From Candidatus Poribacteria bacterium (GTDB lineage: Bacteria > Poribacteria > WGA-4E > UBA9662), in NCBI GenBank assembly GCA_002709695.1, contig PAQF01000007.1:1-44518 (forward strand): DNA of 44,518 bases, written 5' to 3'. The position numbers and the translations under genes were made by a program. The notes beneath the pieces are model-generated. The model ran no database searches. It had not been told where the DNA came from and saw nothing but the letters and a program-made list of their open reading frames with translations. Shown here piece by piece: positions 16,897 through 26,272 of this stretch (the stretch's first letter is position 1; every line of letters starts with the position of its first letter).

Positions 16897-17916
16897 TCAG
16901 TATTCAGTTCGTAGATTTGGGACTGAAACGACATCGCCACCCTTTTGGGCAGACAAATGGGCACAGATACCGGGGATGGTATAATCCATTGCTCGGTACA
17001 CATCAATCGAAGGGATTTTGCCACTGATTATTGATTCAGTGAATTCTGAGGCCACCCGATTCTCAGCAGTACCGTGTGCTGCCATATTACTTTGGCAAAA
17101 CTTCATTTTTTGATCCGATTTGGTTGCTTTATAATATCCATTAATTGGATCATTGTATTGTCTTTGACTTTCAAGAACGCCGTTGGTACCGTAGATAACA
17201 TACCAATGAAATGATGGATGTCTCTCAATCGAAAATCCGCAAAGAATTTTTATAGTTGTTTCATTTGCTGTTCTAAAAAGTCCAACTTCTAAATCTGTTG
17301 CACCAATGTCTGGAGATACGTTACTTCCACTGGAAAATCCTGTTGCACTGACACATCGATCATCAGTTATGAAAAGCAAAGGGCCAAGGCTATGTGTACA
17401 ATATTGAATTGGTGGAAAGTTAGCACGCCAAGTTAGCGTGCCATCGGCATCTTTCATCAGTTGACGGCAGTCGTGAATGTATTCAGCTTCAGCGTAGATG
17501 ACCTTTCCCAGATTGTTGTTTTCGACTATAGATTGCCAGGTGAGATGCATATCGCTATAACAACTGTTTTCGGCCAGCATATAGTTTTTTCCCGATTTTT
17601 TAACGGCATCTACAATCTTTTGGCATTCGCTAATTGTGGTGGCAGCAGGAACCTCACACAGAACATGTTTACCACTTTCGAGTGCCAGAATAGTTTGTTC
17701 TGCGTGGAATTTAGGCGGGGTGCAAATGACAATGGCATCAAGATCCATAGCCAAAAGGTCTCTGATATTAGTGAATTTTTTGTCTGCGGGGAATTCCTCT
17801 AGAAGAGATTGATCTTTATCACATAAGGCAACAACACTAGATCTATTGTCTTTCGAGAAGATATTTATCCATGTTCTGCCGCGTCTTAAACCTACAATAC
17901 CTATTTTAAGTTTCAT
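16897..17916 (-). CDS. Gfo/Idh/MocA family oxidoreductase, atypical motif
   Basis: A 339-residue NAD(P)-dependent sugar-dehydrogenase-like protein. The Rossmann start KIGIVGLRRGRTW has an altered GxGxxG. AIVICTPPKFHAEQ is typical. The EKP motif, whose Lys assists catalysis, reads E88-V-P, so the Lys is missing. The C-terminal alpha/beta domain includes WRANFPPIQYCTHSLGP, which supplies the usual His. It may be a catalytically altered or regulatory member. It lies 113 bp downstream of the ThuA-Gfo/Idh fusion on the same strand. Confidence 0.87.
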   Translation of the reverse strand: MKLKIGIVGLRRGRTWINIFSKDNRSSVVALCDKDQSLLEEFPADKKFTNIRDLLAMDLDAIVICTPPKFHAEQTILALESGKHVLCEVPAATTISECQKIVDAVKKSGKNYMLAENSCYSDMHLTWQSIVENNNLGKVIYAEAEYIHDCRQLMKDADGTLTWRANFPPIQYCTHSLGPLLFITDDRCVSATGFSSGSNVSPDIGATDLEVGLFRTANETTIKILCGFSIERHPSFHWYVIYGTNGVLESQRQYNDPINGYYKATKSDQKMKFCQSNMAAHGTAENRVASEFTESIISGKIPSIDVYRAMDYTIPGICAHLSAQKGGDVVSVPNLRTEY

Positions 17917-18029
17917 GAGATTGAGAAGGCAATATTCTAATTTCGTTGTATAGGAACTTATTAAGTTTTTATTGTGTCAAGGTGAAATCTCAAGTACACA
18001 ACAAATGTACTTGAGATGACTCCAGCGAT

Positions 18030-19694
18030 TTAGAAATCAAATTCGATCTCTACTAATCGGTTTTCACGAGAAGCAGTTTCACAACCTTCTATGCATTGAA
18101 TTGTTCCTTTAGCCCATTCAGGCGTAATGATTAATGGCAGTCCTGAAAGGAGATGATCGGCTACATTTTTATAATAGGTTTGCCAACCGCCTCCTGATAC
18201 TCTCGGATAGTCTAGCGTCATCTGCCGACCATCGTCTAGAACCGATGTCACAGATGTTTTCCCGTCAAAGTTCTCTACTGTAATGGAACCTTGAGTGCCA
18301 AGAATAGTCCAGAGGGGTTTATTGGCAGTACATAGATTTGATTGAACCAGTTGAGCTTCCAAACCACTATCAAATCGGGCATAAGCTCGACAGTAATCTT
18401 CATTAGAACTTGCTTGCCATTTTCGTTTCATAAAGTTGCCGTAGAGTGTAGCTCGTTTGTTAATTCGATTCCCACCTTTATCATGTTGTGGTATGAGTTG
18501 TAGTATTTTCTCAAATTGATGGGCTCCCATATCGTATAACATTCCACCTGAGATTTCTTTGTGTGCACGCCACTGTTGTCCAGGTGCTCCATATCCAACC
18601 ATGTTACATTCGATTGAAAAGACATCACCAATTAGACCAGATTCCAAGGCATCACGAGCCGTTAAAATGTCTGGGTCCCAATGTCGGTTGTGATAGGTAG
18701 ATAGCATAACCTGCTTTTCTGTGGCAATGGATATGAGTTCATCTGCTTCCGACACATGAACAACAAATGGCTTTTCAGTAATTGTATGTAGGCCAGCTTC
18801 TAACAACACTTTAGCGACTGGTGCATGGTAGGCATGTGGAACAATCACTAGTCCCATATCGATTAATCCGCTGTCTGCCATGTCCTTTACATCGGTGAAG
18901 ACAACGACATGATCACCTTGTTCTGCTTTTGCCGCTTGGAGGCGGTTCTCGTCCCTATCACAGATAGCCGCTAACTCAAATCCATGGGTTTGCGCAATTC
19001 TATCTGAATGATGTTTCCCCATTCCAAATTGAGGTCCGTATCCAACCAACCCGATTCTTATAGCTGATGGGCTATCTTTCAAGTTGGTAACGTACCGAAG
19101 TCCCTTTATCAATTGATCTTGAAAATCCGGATGTTTGAAAGTTCGTTGATCGTGACCGAGTGCATTGTAGTAGACCTTGCCTGATCCATAATCATAGGTG
19201 TATCCAAGGGGATAACGTTCCATCCGCCAGTTACCGTACTGAAAATATCGCAGCGATGCATCTGTCCGAATTTCCATTTCATAGCATTCATCGGTAACCT
19301 GGAAACTTTTGTTCAACCGAGGGAGAATGTCGTCAACATCATCTACCACGCTTACTTCAAATGGGGCCAGAGGATCATGTTGGATGAATTCCGAACCAAT
19401 TAGGTTAATATAGGTTCCATACTGGCCTAAGCCTGCGTTGGAACCGTGTACCGCTAGTAGTCCACCTCCGTTTCTAACAAAAGACGCAATGCCTTCTTCT
19501 TGCTCAGGTGTTAGTGTTCCACCGGCGATATAAAGTGCAACAGCATCGAATGAATCCAGTTTCGTAAAGCTGTTTCTGTCTTCACTGACATCCAACTCGA
19601 ATTGCCTCGATGCTTGAACGATCTGGGTGAACATGTTGGTAAAGTCCCCATAGGGACTCTGTTGATTGTTAACAACTAGCAAGACTTTTTTCAT
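18030..19694 (-). CDS. ThuA-like domain fused to Gfo/Idh/MocA oxidoreductase
   Basis: A 554-residue fusion. Residues 1-205 form a ThuA/trehalose-utilisation glutamine-amidotransferase-like domain (VALYIAGGTLTPEQEEGI, GGGLLAVHGSNAGLGQYG, VYYNALGHDQRTF). Residues 212-554 form a Gfo/Idh/MocA enzyme with IRIGLVGYGPQFGMGKHH, VIVPHAYHAPV and an intact EKP (HTITEKPFVV), plus YDMGAHQFEKI with the expected His. GGGGAG is six bases before the ATG. ThuA proteins normally sit beside Gfo/Idh genes and are linked to 3-keto-sugar handling, so the fusion joins two steps of one pathway. Substrate unknown, but an oxidised disaccharide or glycoside is plausible. Confidence 0.9.
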   Translation of the reverse strand: MKKVLLVVNNQQSPYGDFTNMFTQIVQASRQFELDVSEDRNSFTKLDSFDAVALYIAGGTLTPEQEEGIASFVRNGGGLLAVHGSNAGLGQYGTYINLIGSEFIQHDPLAPFEVSVVDDVDDILPRLNKSFQVTDECYEMEIRTDASLRYFQYGNWRMERYPLGYTYDYGSGKVYYNALGHDQRTFKHPDFQDQLIKGLRYVTNLKDSPSAIRIGLVGYGPQFGMGKHHSDRIAQTHGFELAAICDRDENRLQAAKAEQGDHVVVFTDVKDMADSGLIDMGLVIVPHAYHAPVAKVLLEAGLHTITEKPFVVHVSEADELISIATEKQVMLSTYHNRHWDPDILTARDALESGLIGDVFSIECNMVGYGAPGQQWRAHKEISGGMLYDMGAHQFEKILQLIPQHDKGGNRINKRATLYGNFMKRKWQASSNEDYCRAYARFDSGLEAQLVQSNLCTANKPLWTILGTQGSITVENFDGKTSVTSVLDDGRQMTLDYPRVSGGGWQTYYKNVADHLLSGLPLIITPEWAKGTIQCIEGCETASRENRLVEIEFDF

Positions 19695-19744
19695 TTTTTC
19701 TCCCCTATGCTTTTCGAGTGCTAAAATCTTACATTAATGATTAT

Positions 19745-21022
19745 CTATGTTGCCGCACCGGTTGTTTGCCGAATAGCAGCGGTATCTTCTTGATATCTTT
19801 TTTCGCTGAACATCAGGATAAAGGCAATACTGGCAATAATGGTGACTATAATAGGAACTAGAAAAATCTTAGCCCAAGCGTGACCTCCATCTTCTAGTTT
19901 AAAAAATTCGTGCACACGTCCGCTAACAAGATGTCCAACAAACATACCTATCCCATTCGTTGCAAAGACTAGCAGACTTTGTGCGCTTGATCTGATGTCA
20001 ACAGGGCTGAGTCTTTCGATCGCAATCATACCTCCAACGAAGAAGAAGGCATAACACAAACCATGCAATGATTGAGAGGCGATGACTAACCACACTGGTT
20101 GGCCGATAGCAAAAATAGCGTAACGCACCGGCCAAGCCAAAATACCAAGAAAGATTGTTGTTCGCATACCAAGTTTTCGTATACTTGGTAATAGAAGAAT
20201 CATGACTAAAACTTCTGCAATTTGCCCTAAACTCATAGCCCAATTTGCTGTGCTTTCTGGTAGCCCAATTCCGTGTTGTTGTTCAGTTAAAAATAAGAAT
20301 GTCAGGTTATAGTAGAATGGGAGTTCGATAGCAACAATGAATGAGATAATTAGCAACACAGCGAAGTTGTGGTTCTTAATGAGAGATACTGCCTCCAGAA
20401 AAGCATATGGGTTTTTGGCTTCTTTGGCAGGGGGTGTGTTTGGTAAAAATAAACAATAAAATCCCATCAGAATGGAAACTACCGCAGCGGCTAGTAAACA
20501 ATCACCAACATGTGATTGTTCCGGAACACGTATTTCCCAAAATCGTAGGTATAAACTCATTACCCAATTGACTACTATCCATCCAAGCGTTCCCCAAACA
20601 CGAATGTTGCCGAATTTTTCCGAATCGCCCATATGGTGGAAGGAGATGGCATTAGTCAATGCAATAGTCGGCATGTAGAGAACCGCATAGACACAAATTG
20701 CTAGAAACATGGAAGGAAATGAGGTCTGTTGCCAAGCGACAATTAACAGAACCCCTCCAACAAAATGTGAGAATGCCGTGAAAATCTGAGCTGGCACGTA
20801 ACGGTCAGCAATCCAACCAGCTATCAGAGGGGATACCATAGCGCCGATAGCAGTAGTACCAAAAACATAACTGATTTCTTTGCCATTAAACTCGAGATTT
20901 TGCATGTGGCCAGCAATTAAAACAGCCCATGCTCCCCAAATGGCAAATTGCAGAAACATCATCAACGAAAGGCGAAAGTAAACTAAACTGTTATTTTGAT
21001 TCATGCAAATTGCCTGAGCCAT
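19745..21022 (-). CDS. MFS transporter, nucleoside:H+ symporter (NupG)-like
   Basis: A 425-residue inner-membrane carrier with about twelve helices. FLQFAIWGAWAVLIAGHM near the N-terminus, a PLIAGWIADRYVPAQ loop between helices 2 and 3, and GDSEKFGNIRVWGTLGWI are typical of the NupG/XapB branch. ATG at residue 1 or at residue 7 (MNQNNSLVYF) could start translation. It ends 50 bp before the tail of... its downstream neighbour, the ThuA-Gfo/Idh gene, starts 50 bp later on the same strand, so uptake and oxidation of one sugar-like or nucleoside-like compound may be coupled (inference). Actual cargo unproven. Confidence 0.88.
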   Translation of the reverse strand: MAQAICMNQNNSLVYFRLSLMMFLQFAIWGAWAVLIAGHMQNLEFNGKEISYVFGTTAIGAMVSPLIAGWIADRYVPAQIFTAFSHFVGGVLLIVAWQQTSFPSMFLAICVYAVLYMPTIALTNAISFHHMGDSEKFGNIRVWGTLGWIVVNWVMSLYLRFWEIRVPEQSHVGDCLLAAAVVSILMGFYCLFLPNTPPAKEAKNPYAFLEAVSLIKNHNFAVLLIISFIVAIELPFYYNLTFLFLTEQQHGIGLPESTANWAMSLGQIAEVLVMILLLPSIRKLGMRTTIFLGILAWPVRYAIFAIGQPVWLVIASQSLHGLCYAFFFVGGMIAIERLSPVDIRSSAQSLLVFATNGIGMFVGHLVSGRVHEFFKLEDGGHAWAKIFLVPIIVTIIASIAFILMFSEKRYQEDTAAIRQTTGAAT

Positions 21023-21111
21023 AAGTTTAGGCCAATCCTAGCATAAGCAGAAGAATTCAGCAAGTGATGTAGATATGATTCTTTGATCAGGCAGGTCAAT
21101 GATTGAAAAGG

Positions 21112-22623
21112 TTACAAGTTGTTTTTTGTCTGGAGTTTACTTCTGATAAATCGATAAAGAGGAAAAGTGAGAATTATAATTGTAATGCTGAAAATGGCTA
21201 AGGTTATTGGGCGTTCCCATAAAAATTCTAGTTTGCCATTGCTGATTAGCAACGATCGCCGAAGGTTATCTTCCAATAAGTTCCCAAGTACAAAACCGAT
21301 GAGCATTGGAGCCATAGGAAACTCTAGGAACCGGAGGGAAATAGCAATTGTAGCAAATCCGACCATCATATAAATATCAAAGGTATTAAATGAAACTAGG
21401 TAAACACCAATTAAGGAAAAAAAGAGGATAAATGGAATTAAAAATCGTTGGGGTAAAGAGATTAGTCGTGCAATATAAGGGATTAACGGCAGGTTCAAGA
21501 TCAATAAAACTACGTTTCCCAAGTACATCGATATGATAACTGACCAAAAGACTTCTGGGCTTTCTGTATAAAGTTGTGGACCGGGTTGAACGCCATAAGA
21601 AATTAAGGCGCCTAACATGATGGCCGTTGTACCTGAACCAGGGATGCCAAGCGTTAGAAGGGGTACAAATGAGCCAGTTGAAGCTGCATTGTTTGCCGTT
21701 TCAGGAGCTGCGAGACCTTTTAGATTCCCATCTCCGAACTTTACTTTTGTGTTGCCGAAACTGAAAGCTTGTTCCATTCCATAAGCTAGAAAGGAGGCTA
21801 TGGTAGCCCCTGCCCCTGGGAGAACACCAATTAGAAATCCCAATACTGAGGATCTGCCAATTGTTGGAGCTATCTCTTTTAATTCCTTCTTTGAAACTTT
21901 CAGATTATGCAAATCTGATGTTAGGAAAGCTTGATAATTATCGTGTTGGCTACCAAGCGTTATTATTAAGGCTTCTGATAGGGCAAAGGTAGCCATTGCC
22001 AAAAGGAGAAAACTGATGCCGTCAAACAAATTGAGTTGACCAAAAGTAAAACGCTGTGTACCAGTGACGTTATCCATACCGACGGTTGATAACATTAGTC
22101 CTATGATCGTCATTGAAATAGCTTTTAGAAACTGGCCTTTAGGGGTAAAGACGGAGACAGCTACCAATCCCATCAACATAAGCGCAAAATAGTCAGCGGA
22201 TTGGAAACTGGTCGAAAATCTCGCTAGTAATGGAGCCCCTAGAAGGAGGAAAACCGCGCCAATTGTGCCTCCGAAAAATGAGGAGTAAGCCGCAACGGCT
22301 AGCGCTTTGCCTGCTTTACCTTGTTTCGCTAGCGGATATCCATCAAAGGCAGTGGCAACAGTTCCTGCCACACCCGGCGCATTGATGAGAATTGATGAGG
22401 TTGATCCCCCAAATATCGCACCATAGTAAACCCCTGCCATTAGAATCATTCCTGAGGCAGAATCAAAACCGTACGTAATTGGGATCATTAGTGCGATTGC
22501 TGAGATTGGTCCAAGCCCTGGCAGCATACCAATCAATGTACCGGATAGAACGCCGGTGGACACCATGAAGATGTTTGTCAACGATAATGCTGTTGAAAGT
22601 CCAGTTAAAATTCCTTCTAGCAT
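21112..22623 (-). CDS. tctA: Tripartite tricarboxylate transporter large permease (TctA)
   Basis: A 503-residue membrane protein with about twelve helices, the carrier subunit of a TTT transporter driven by ion gradients. Signatures: GTLIGMLPGLGPISAIALMIP near 30-50, GVYYGAIFGGSTSSILINAPG near 64-84, and the repeated VLPGAGATIASFLAYGMEQ with TLGIPGSGTTAIMLGAL in the second half. Its ATG overlaps the TctB stop by one base (TAATG), so translation is coupled. Substrates of such systems include di- and tricarboxylates and other organic acids; the one used here is unknown. Confidence 0.95.
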   Translation of the reverse strand: MLEGILTGLSTALSLTNIFMVSTGVLSGTLIGMLPGLGPISAIALMIPITYGFDSASGMILMAGVYYGAIFGGSTSSILINAPGVAGTVATAFDGYPLAKQGKAGKALAVAAYSSFFGGTIGAVFLLLGAPLLARFSTSFQSADYFALMLMGLVAVSVFTPKGQFLKAISMTIIGLMLSTVGMDNVTGTQRFTFGQLNLFDGISFLLLAMATFALSEALIITLGSQHDNYQAFLTSDLHNLKVSKKELKEIAPTIGRSSVLGFLIGVLPGAGATIASFLAYGMEQAFSFGNTKVKFGDGNLKGLAAPETANNAASTGSFVPLLTLGIPGSGTTAIMLGALISYGVQPGPQLYTESPEVFWSVIISMYLGNVVLLILNLPLIPYIARLISLPQRFLIPFILFFSLIGVYLVSFNTFDIYMMVGFATIAISLRFLEFPMAPMLIGFVLGNLLEDNLRRSLLISNGKLEFLWERPITLAIFSITIIILTFPLYRFIRSKLQTKNNL

Positions 22624-23099
22624 TAATCTAAGTTTAGTAATCCAAATACAAATTTACTGAGAGAACCCGAATCGAGATAAATCTTCAAGAATTGTGTAAG
22701 AGAAACCCAAAAAATGATGGTTGTAACCGTGGCTGTAAGGAAAATAACCTTCAGTTTTCTTTCCCCCATGATCGAAAAGCCGATACTGAGAAACAAAATG
22801 GTTGAAACAAAAAAACCAAAAATTTTGATCACGAATCCATAGAAAATCATCAATAGCAGTAGGAGAAAAACACGAAGTATACCTTTTGAAGTGAGTTCTG
22901 GCGTGGTCGCAGCAGACGTCGCTGGCAGCAAAAATATCAGCATTGAGACGATGATGCCAGCCGCACTCAAAGAAATTGGAAAACTGGAGGGAGAGGCCGA
23001 ATCATTGAAAGCAGGAGGAACTGGAAAATGTAGCGCTATCATTCCATAAGCAATAGAAAATCCAAAAATAACTACAGCGCCAAATCTATTTTTCGACAT
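22623..23099 (-). CDS. tctB: Tripartite tricarboxylate transporter small permease (TctB)
   Basis: A 158-residue protein with four helices (about 8-26, 40-59, 75-97 split in two, 112-140), the length and layout of TctB. It includes the mid-protein segment FYGFVIKIFGFFVSTILFL that is common in this poorly conserved family. Its place between TctC and TctA in the order C-B-A, with an 18-bp gap upstream and a one-base overlap downstream, makes the assignment firm despite low sequence conservation. Confidence 0.9.
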   Translation of the reverse strand: MSKNRFGAVVIFGFSIAYGMIALHFPVPPAFNDSASPSSFPISLSAAGIIVSMLIFLLPATSAATTPELTSKGILRVFLLLLLMIFYGFVIKIFGFFVSTILFLSIGFSIMGERKLKVIFLTATVTTIIFWVSLTQFLKIYLDSGSLSKFVFGLLNLD

Positions 23100-23117
23100 T
23101 GATTATCTTTGTAGTTG

Positions 23118-24182
23118 CTAGAGGAATCCGAGTTCTTTCATCAATTTACTGATCATACTTTCTTGTTGCATAAGAAAATTATGAAACTTTTCGCCTGAAA
23201 TATACAGGTTTTTCCAGCCGTTACGGATTCTGACTTTTTCCCAATGAGGGGTTTGAAACATTTTTTTCAGTGTTTTAGAGTGGATTTTGACCTTTTCTTG
23301 AGATAGGTCGGGCGGCCCAAAAAAACCGCGCCAATTGATAAAAACAACTTCATAACCAAGTTCTTTGAAGGTTGGAACATTAGGAACTACAGGGGATCTT
23401 TCATTGGCGGTGATAGCGAGAATACGAATTTGTCCCGACCTGTGTTGTTCTAAAGCTTCGCCTAAACCCGTAGATAAAATCTTGGTTTCTCCAGATAATA
23501 ATCCGGCCATAGCCTTCCCTCCCGCATCATAGGGGATGTAGCGTACCTTTTTAGGGTCTTCCCCAACTGCTTGGAATGCTAGCGCTGCTACTAGGTGATC
23601 CATACTGCCTCGACCTGATCCACCGCTAACCGTTAATTGGGACGGATCGTTCTGGAATAGGGTAACTACCTGTTGCCAATTCTGTATTTCTGATTCATTG
23701 ACAACTGCAAATACTCCATAGTCGGCAATCACAGCAGCTATCGGTGTTAAATCTTGGAATGAGTGAGAAAATATTTTTTGTAGAGACCTGATAACGATAG
23801 GTGTTGAATTTACCATCAATGTGTCTTGTTGACGTTTCGCGGTTTTTACCAGATGGGCAATGGCCCGTCCTCCGCCCCCACCAGACATGTTTTGGTATGA
23901 AATGTGTTTAACTAAGCCAGATTTAGTTAGTGCTTCTCCTACTCCTCGTGCGGTGCCATCCCAGCCACCACCAGCACCTCCAGGAATCAGAAAGTGGAGC
24001 CTATGAACTTGTGTGTCAGCAATGAGATAGTGCGACACTAGTAAAAATGTCGTTACTATCGTTATGACTTGACGTATAGTCCAATATTTTATGAAATTTC
24101 TAGAGATCAATTCTATTCTGCTTAGTTTTCTTTTATCATTGACCAAATAGTTGCTGTCATTGATGCTCCTGTCAGCCACCAA
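23118..24182 (-). CDS. tctC: Tripartite tricarboxylate transporter substrate-binding protein (TctC/Bug family)
   Basis: An extracytoplasmic solute-binding protein of the Bug family that captures the substrate for TctAB. FLIPGGAGGGWDGTARGVGEAL, then NMSGGGGGRAIAHL, VSGGSGRGSMDHLV and PYDAGGKAMAGLLSGE follow the Bug pattern. A hydrophobic stretch at about 35-55 (TIRQVITIVTTFLLVSHYLI) is the signal or anchor. The 354-residue frame begins at TTG or GTG (24182/24179) with a long N-terminus; a TTG about 25 codons in, before ISRNFIKYW, would give a more normal signal peptide, so the start is unsure. Confidence 0.92.
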   Translation of the reverse strand: MVADRSINDSNYLVNDKRKLSRIELISRNFIKYWTIRQVITIVTTFLLVSHYLIADTQVHRLHFLIPGGAGGGWDGTARGVGEALTKSGLVKHISYQNMSGGGGGRAIAHLVKTAKRQQDTLMVNSTPIVIRSLQKIFSHSFQDLTPIAAVIADYGVFAVVNESEIQNWQQVVTLFQNDPSQLTVSGGSGRGSMDHLVAALAFQAVGEDPKKVRYIPYDAGGKAMAGLLSGETKILSTGLGEALEQHRSGQIRILAITANERSPVVPNVPTFKELGYEVVFINWRGFFGPPDLSQEKVKIHSKTLKKMFQTPHWEKVRIRNGWKNLYISGEKFHNFLMQQESMISKLMKELGFL

Positions 24183-24371
24183 GGTGAATTTCTGCCGGAG
24201 ATAAAAAAGCTCGTTGATATTTGAGCCCGTCCGTTGGAGTAATGGATACCCTACCCAAGGGTGAAGAGAATATAGCTAACGTAATATGGATGAGGGAAAG
24301 GTTCATGTAGAGTGTGTTTTTTTATCTGAAATCAGTTGCTTAAAGTTGGTGTTGAGTTATGTTCGGTTTTT

Positions 24372-25541
24372 TTATTCTTCGGAGCAAGTAACAAAAGCTC
24401 CGGTATAAGCGTGCATGAAATTTTGGTTACTAATCGGTGCATATTCAGCGTTTCCAAAAAAACCAATTATTGGTAGATCAGGAAACTTTGTTTTGATAAT
24501 TTCTATATCATAGTTCTTCTCTCCGTAAAGTCCTGTTCCTCTACCTAAACAATTGAAGTAAAGCCCAAAAGCTGGTGGGTGTTGTTGTGTGCTTTTGCTC
24601 ATGCGGTTGATAATAGTCTGAATTTCTTGTCTGGCTGCATAGGGAGTTCTCAGATGAAATCGGACTATTTGCCCTTCTGTAATATGTTCTGCAGATTCAA
24701 TAGACGAACTGTCTCGGTCAATACTCACAATATTTCGAATTAAGTAGTCACCAATCTCTGGTGATTGATTAGAATTGTCCATAGCCATACCGAGAAAAAC
24801 CATTCCTCCGGATCTACGTATGTCTTCTTCAGTTAACAATTCCAGAGATTTCTGCAATGCTTCAAGCGCTGGAATTTCGTTCAACTCTAAAATTTTGTTG
24901 CCATCAACACGGGTAATTTCAGATGCTTTTCCAAACGGTTGACAGCCTTGAGCAACGCCGACTTCGATATGGAAAGAGCCTGTTAGCAGCGCACCGGAAG
25001 CGCTAGATTCTACCATCTTTTCCCGGCACCATTGGTGAGCTTGTCCAGTTATTGGGTTTCCGGAAGCGGCTGCGCCAACAATCGGCACTGTAAATTGTTG
25101 TGCTTTGATTTTTTGAATTAGTTGTTTGGGTACCGTATTTCGAACATCTGGGAAAATGGTTAAAATTGAATTCTCTTTGGTCGAAACGTGATTATCAATA
25201 ATGGTACTGATGGAACTAATATCGTTCTTTGTTTCAAGAAATGGATGTGTAGAAAACTGATCTGAACGTACTACGAGAACACCAATAGCAGATTGTCCTT
25301 CAAACTCACCAGCTGATGTTAGGATGGACATCCCACTACAACCAACTAAACAGTCAGATCCGGAAATATCTTTGACTCCTTTGAAAATTTGCTGATATTC
25401 GCTGGCATAATTGATTGTTGCAAAAACAAACACTAAATCTGCTTTGGCAATCTTGGCGTTGCTCATAGCTGTTGTAACTGCTTGTTCGATTGCTTCAACA
25501 GTAGAGTTATTGTGGCTGTATCCAACTCCAGCACGAATCAT
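24372..25541 (-). CDS. FIST domain sensory protein (FIST_N + FIST_C)
   Basis: A 389-residue protein covering both FIST domains. The N-terminal part has VFVFATINYASEYQQIFKGV and LVGCSGMSILTSAGEFEG, followed by IVGAAASGNPI. The C-terminal part has HLRTPYAARQEIQTII, FGLYFNCLGRGTGLYG and LPIIGFFGNAEYAPI, including the conserved Cys and the G-F-x-x-x-E-x-A-P segment. FIST domains are thought to sense small ligands such as amino acids. No output domain is attached, so it probably works with a separate partner. It lies 189 bp upstream of the Tct genes on the same strand and could sense their substrate (inference only). Confidence 0.9.
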   Translation of the reverse strand: MIRAGVGYSHNNSTVEAIEQAVTTAMSNAKIAKADLVFVFATINYASEYQQIFKGVKDISGSDCLVGCSGMSILTSAGEFEGQSAIGVLVVRSDQFSTHPFLETKNDISSISTIIDNHVSTKENSILTIFPDVRNTVPKQLIQKIKAQQFTVPIVGAAASGNPITGQAHQWCREKMVESSASGALLTGSFHIEVGVAQGCQPFGKASEITRVDGNKILELNEIPALEALQKSLELLTEEDIRRSGGMVFLGMAMDNSNQSPEIGDYLIRNIVSIDRDSSSIESAEHITEGQIVRFHLRTPYAARQEIQTIINRMSKSTQQHPPAFGLYFNCLGRGTGLYGEKNYDIEIIKTKFPDLPIIGFFGNAEYAPISNQNFMHAYTGAFVTCSEE

Positions 25542-25737
25542 TATATAAGCTACCTTTTCTAATTATTGTTTAGCATAGTGGTCAACATAATGTGACAGTA
25601 TAAAAGAATTGAATCAATTACTCAACTGAGATGTTAAACTGCAATTTAATCGAATGATACCTAAATACATAGTGTTCACAGCAATATCAAGTAAATAAGA
25701 CTGAAACTCGTTGTCACAGCTTCACGTTTTTTGCAAC

Positions 25738-25968
25738 ATGGTCAAACGTGCTGACTGTTTAACGGATTATTTCAAGTATGCGAAAGATAATCTTAGCCAA
25801 AAGATACAGAAACTGCAGGCTAGGATTACTCAAGTAAAAGCAGGTGACCATATGCCTGATTTACAGGTAACTGAACTGGTGTTGCAACTTGAGAATCAAC
25901 GGTTAGAACTCCAAGACTTGGATTTTCAGCAATCGAGGTGGCGGAAGATTCGCTCCCCGAACATTTAG
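25738..25968 (+). CDS. Possible small coiled-coil protein
   Basis: A 76-codon frame from ATG (an in-frame TTG at 25711 would add nine residues). It is predicted largely helical with a heptad-like pattern (NLSQKIQKLQARITQVK, then VTELVLQLENQRLELQDL). There is no ribosome site before either start and no family I recognise. The even charge distribution and length are compatible with a real small protein, but evidence is limited. Confidence 0.35.
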   Translation: MVKRADCLTDYFKYAKDNLSQKIQKLQARITQVKAGDHMPDLQVTELVLQLENQRLELQDLDFQQSRWRKIRSPNI

Positions 25969-26272
25969 GTCGCAAATTGCTCTATTGAGCTTGTCCTATA
26001 TCATTCTTTCCTTTATCTTTCCCGCTGCTTAGTATGAAAATTTGAACTTAACTTTAAATAATTGTGTTCGTTTGAATTCTGGTATGGGAAATAGCTCTTG
26101 AATAAATGAATGTCCGTTTTTACCAAGTCTATTGCTTATAGTACCACAACTATTGCAGCAACGATTCCTTTGTGTTGGTTTATCTAAAGATGGTTCAGGT
26201 TTTCTTGTTTGATTTTCATTGTGAGCGCATATTACTTAAGATTTGTTATTGCTTTTGATAGAGTAGTTTCTT
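25969..26272. other. Intergenic region, no feature seen
   Basis: 304 bp of AT-rich sequence upstream of the DUF3179 gene. No convincing promoter or hairpin; stops are frequent in all frames. Confidence 0.5.

Noticed and set aside
24240-24270. Short hairpin (ACCCT...AGGGT) upstream of the Tct genes
   Set aside because: Only 5 bp of stem and no T-run or conserved riboswitch elements.
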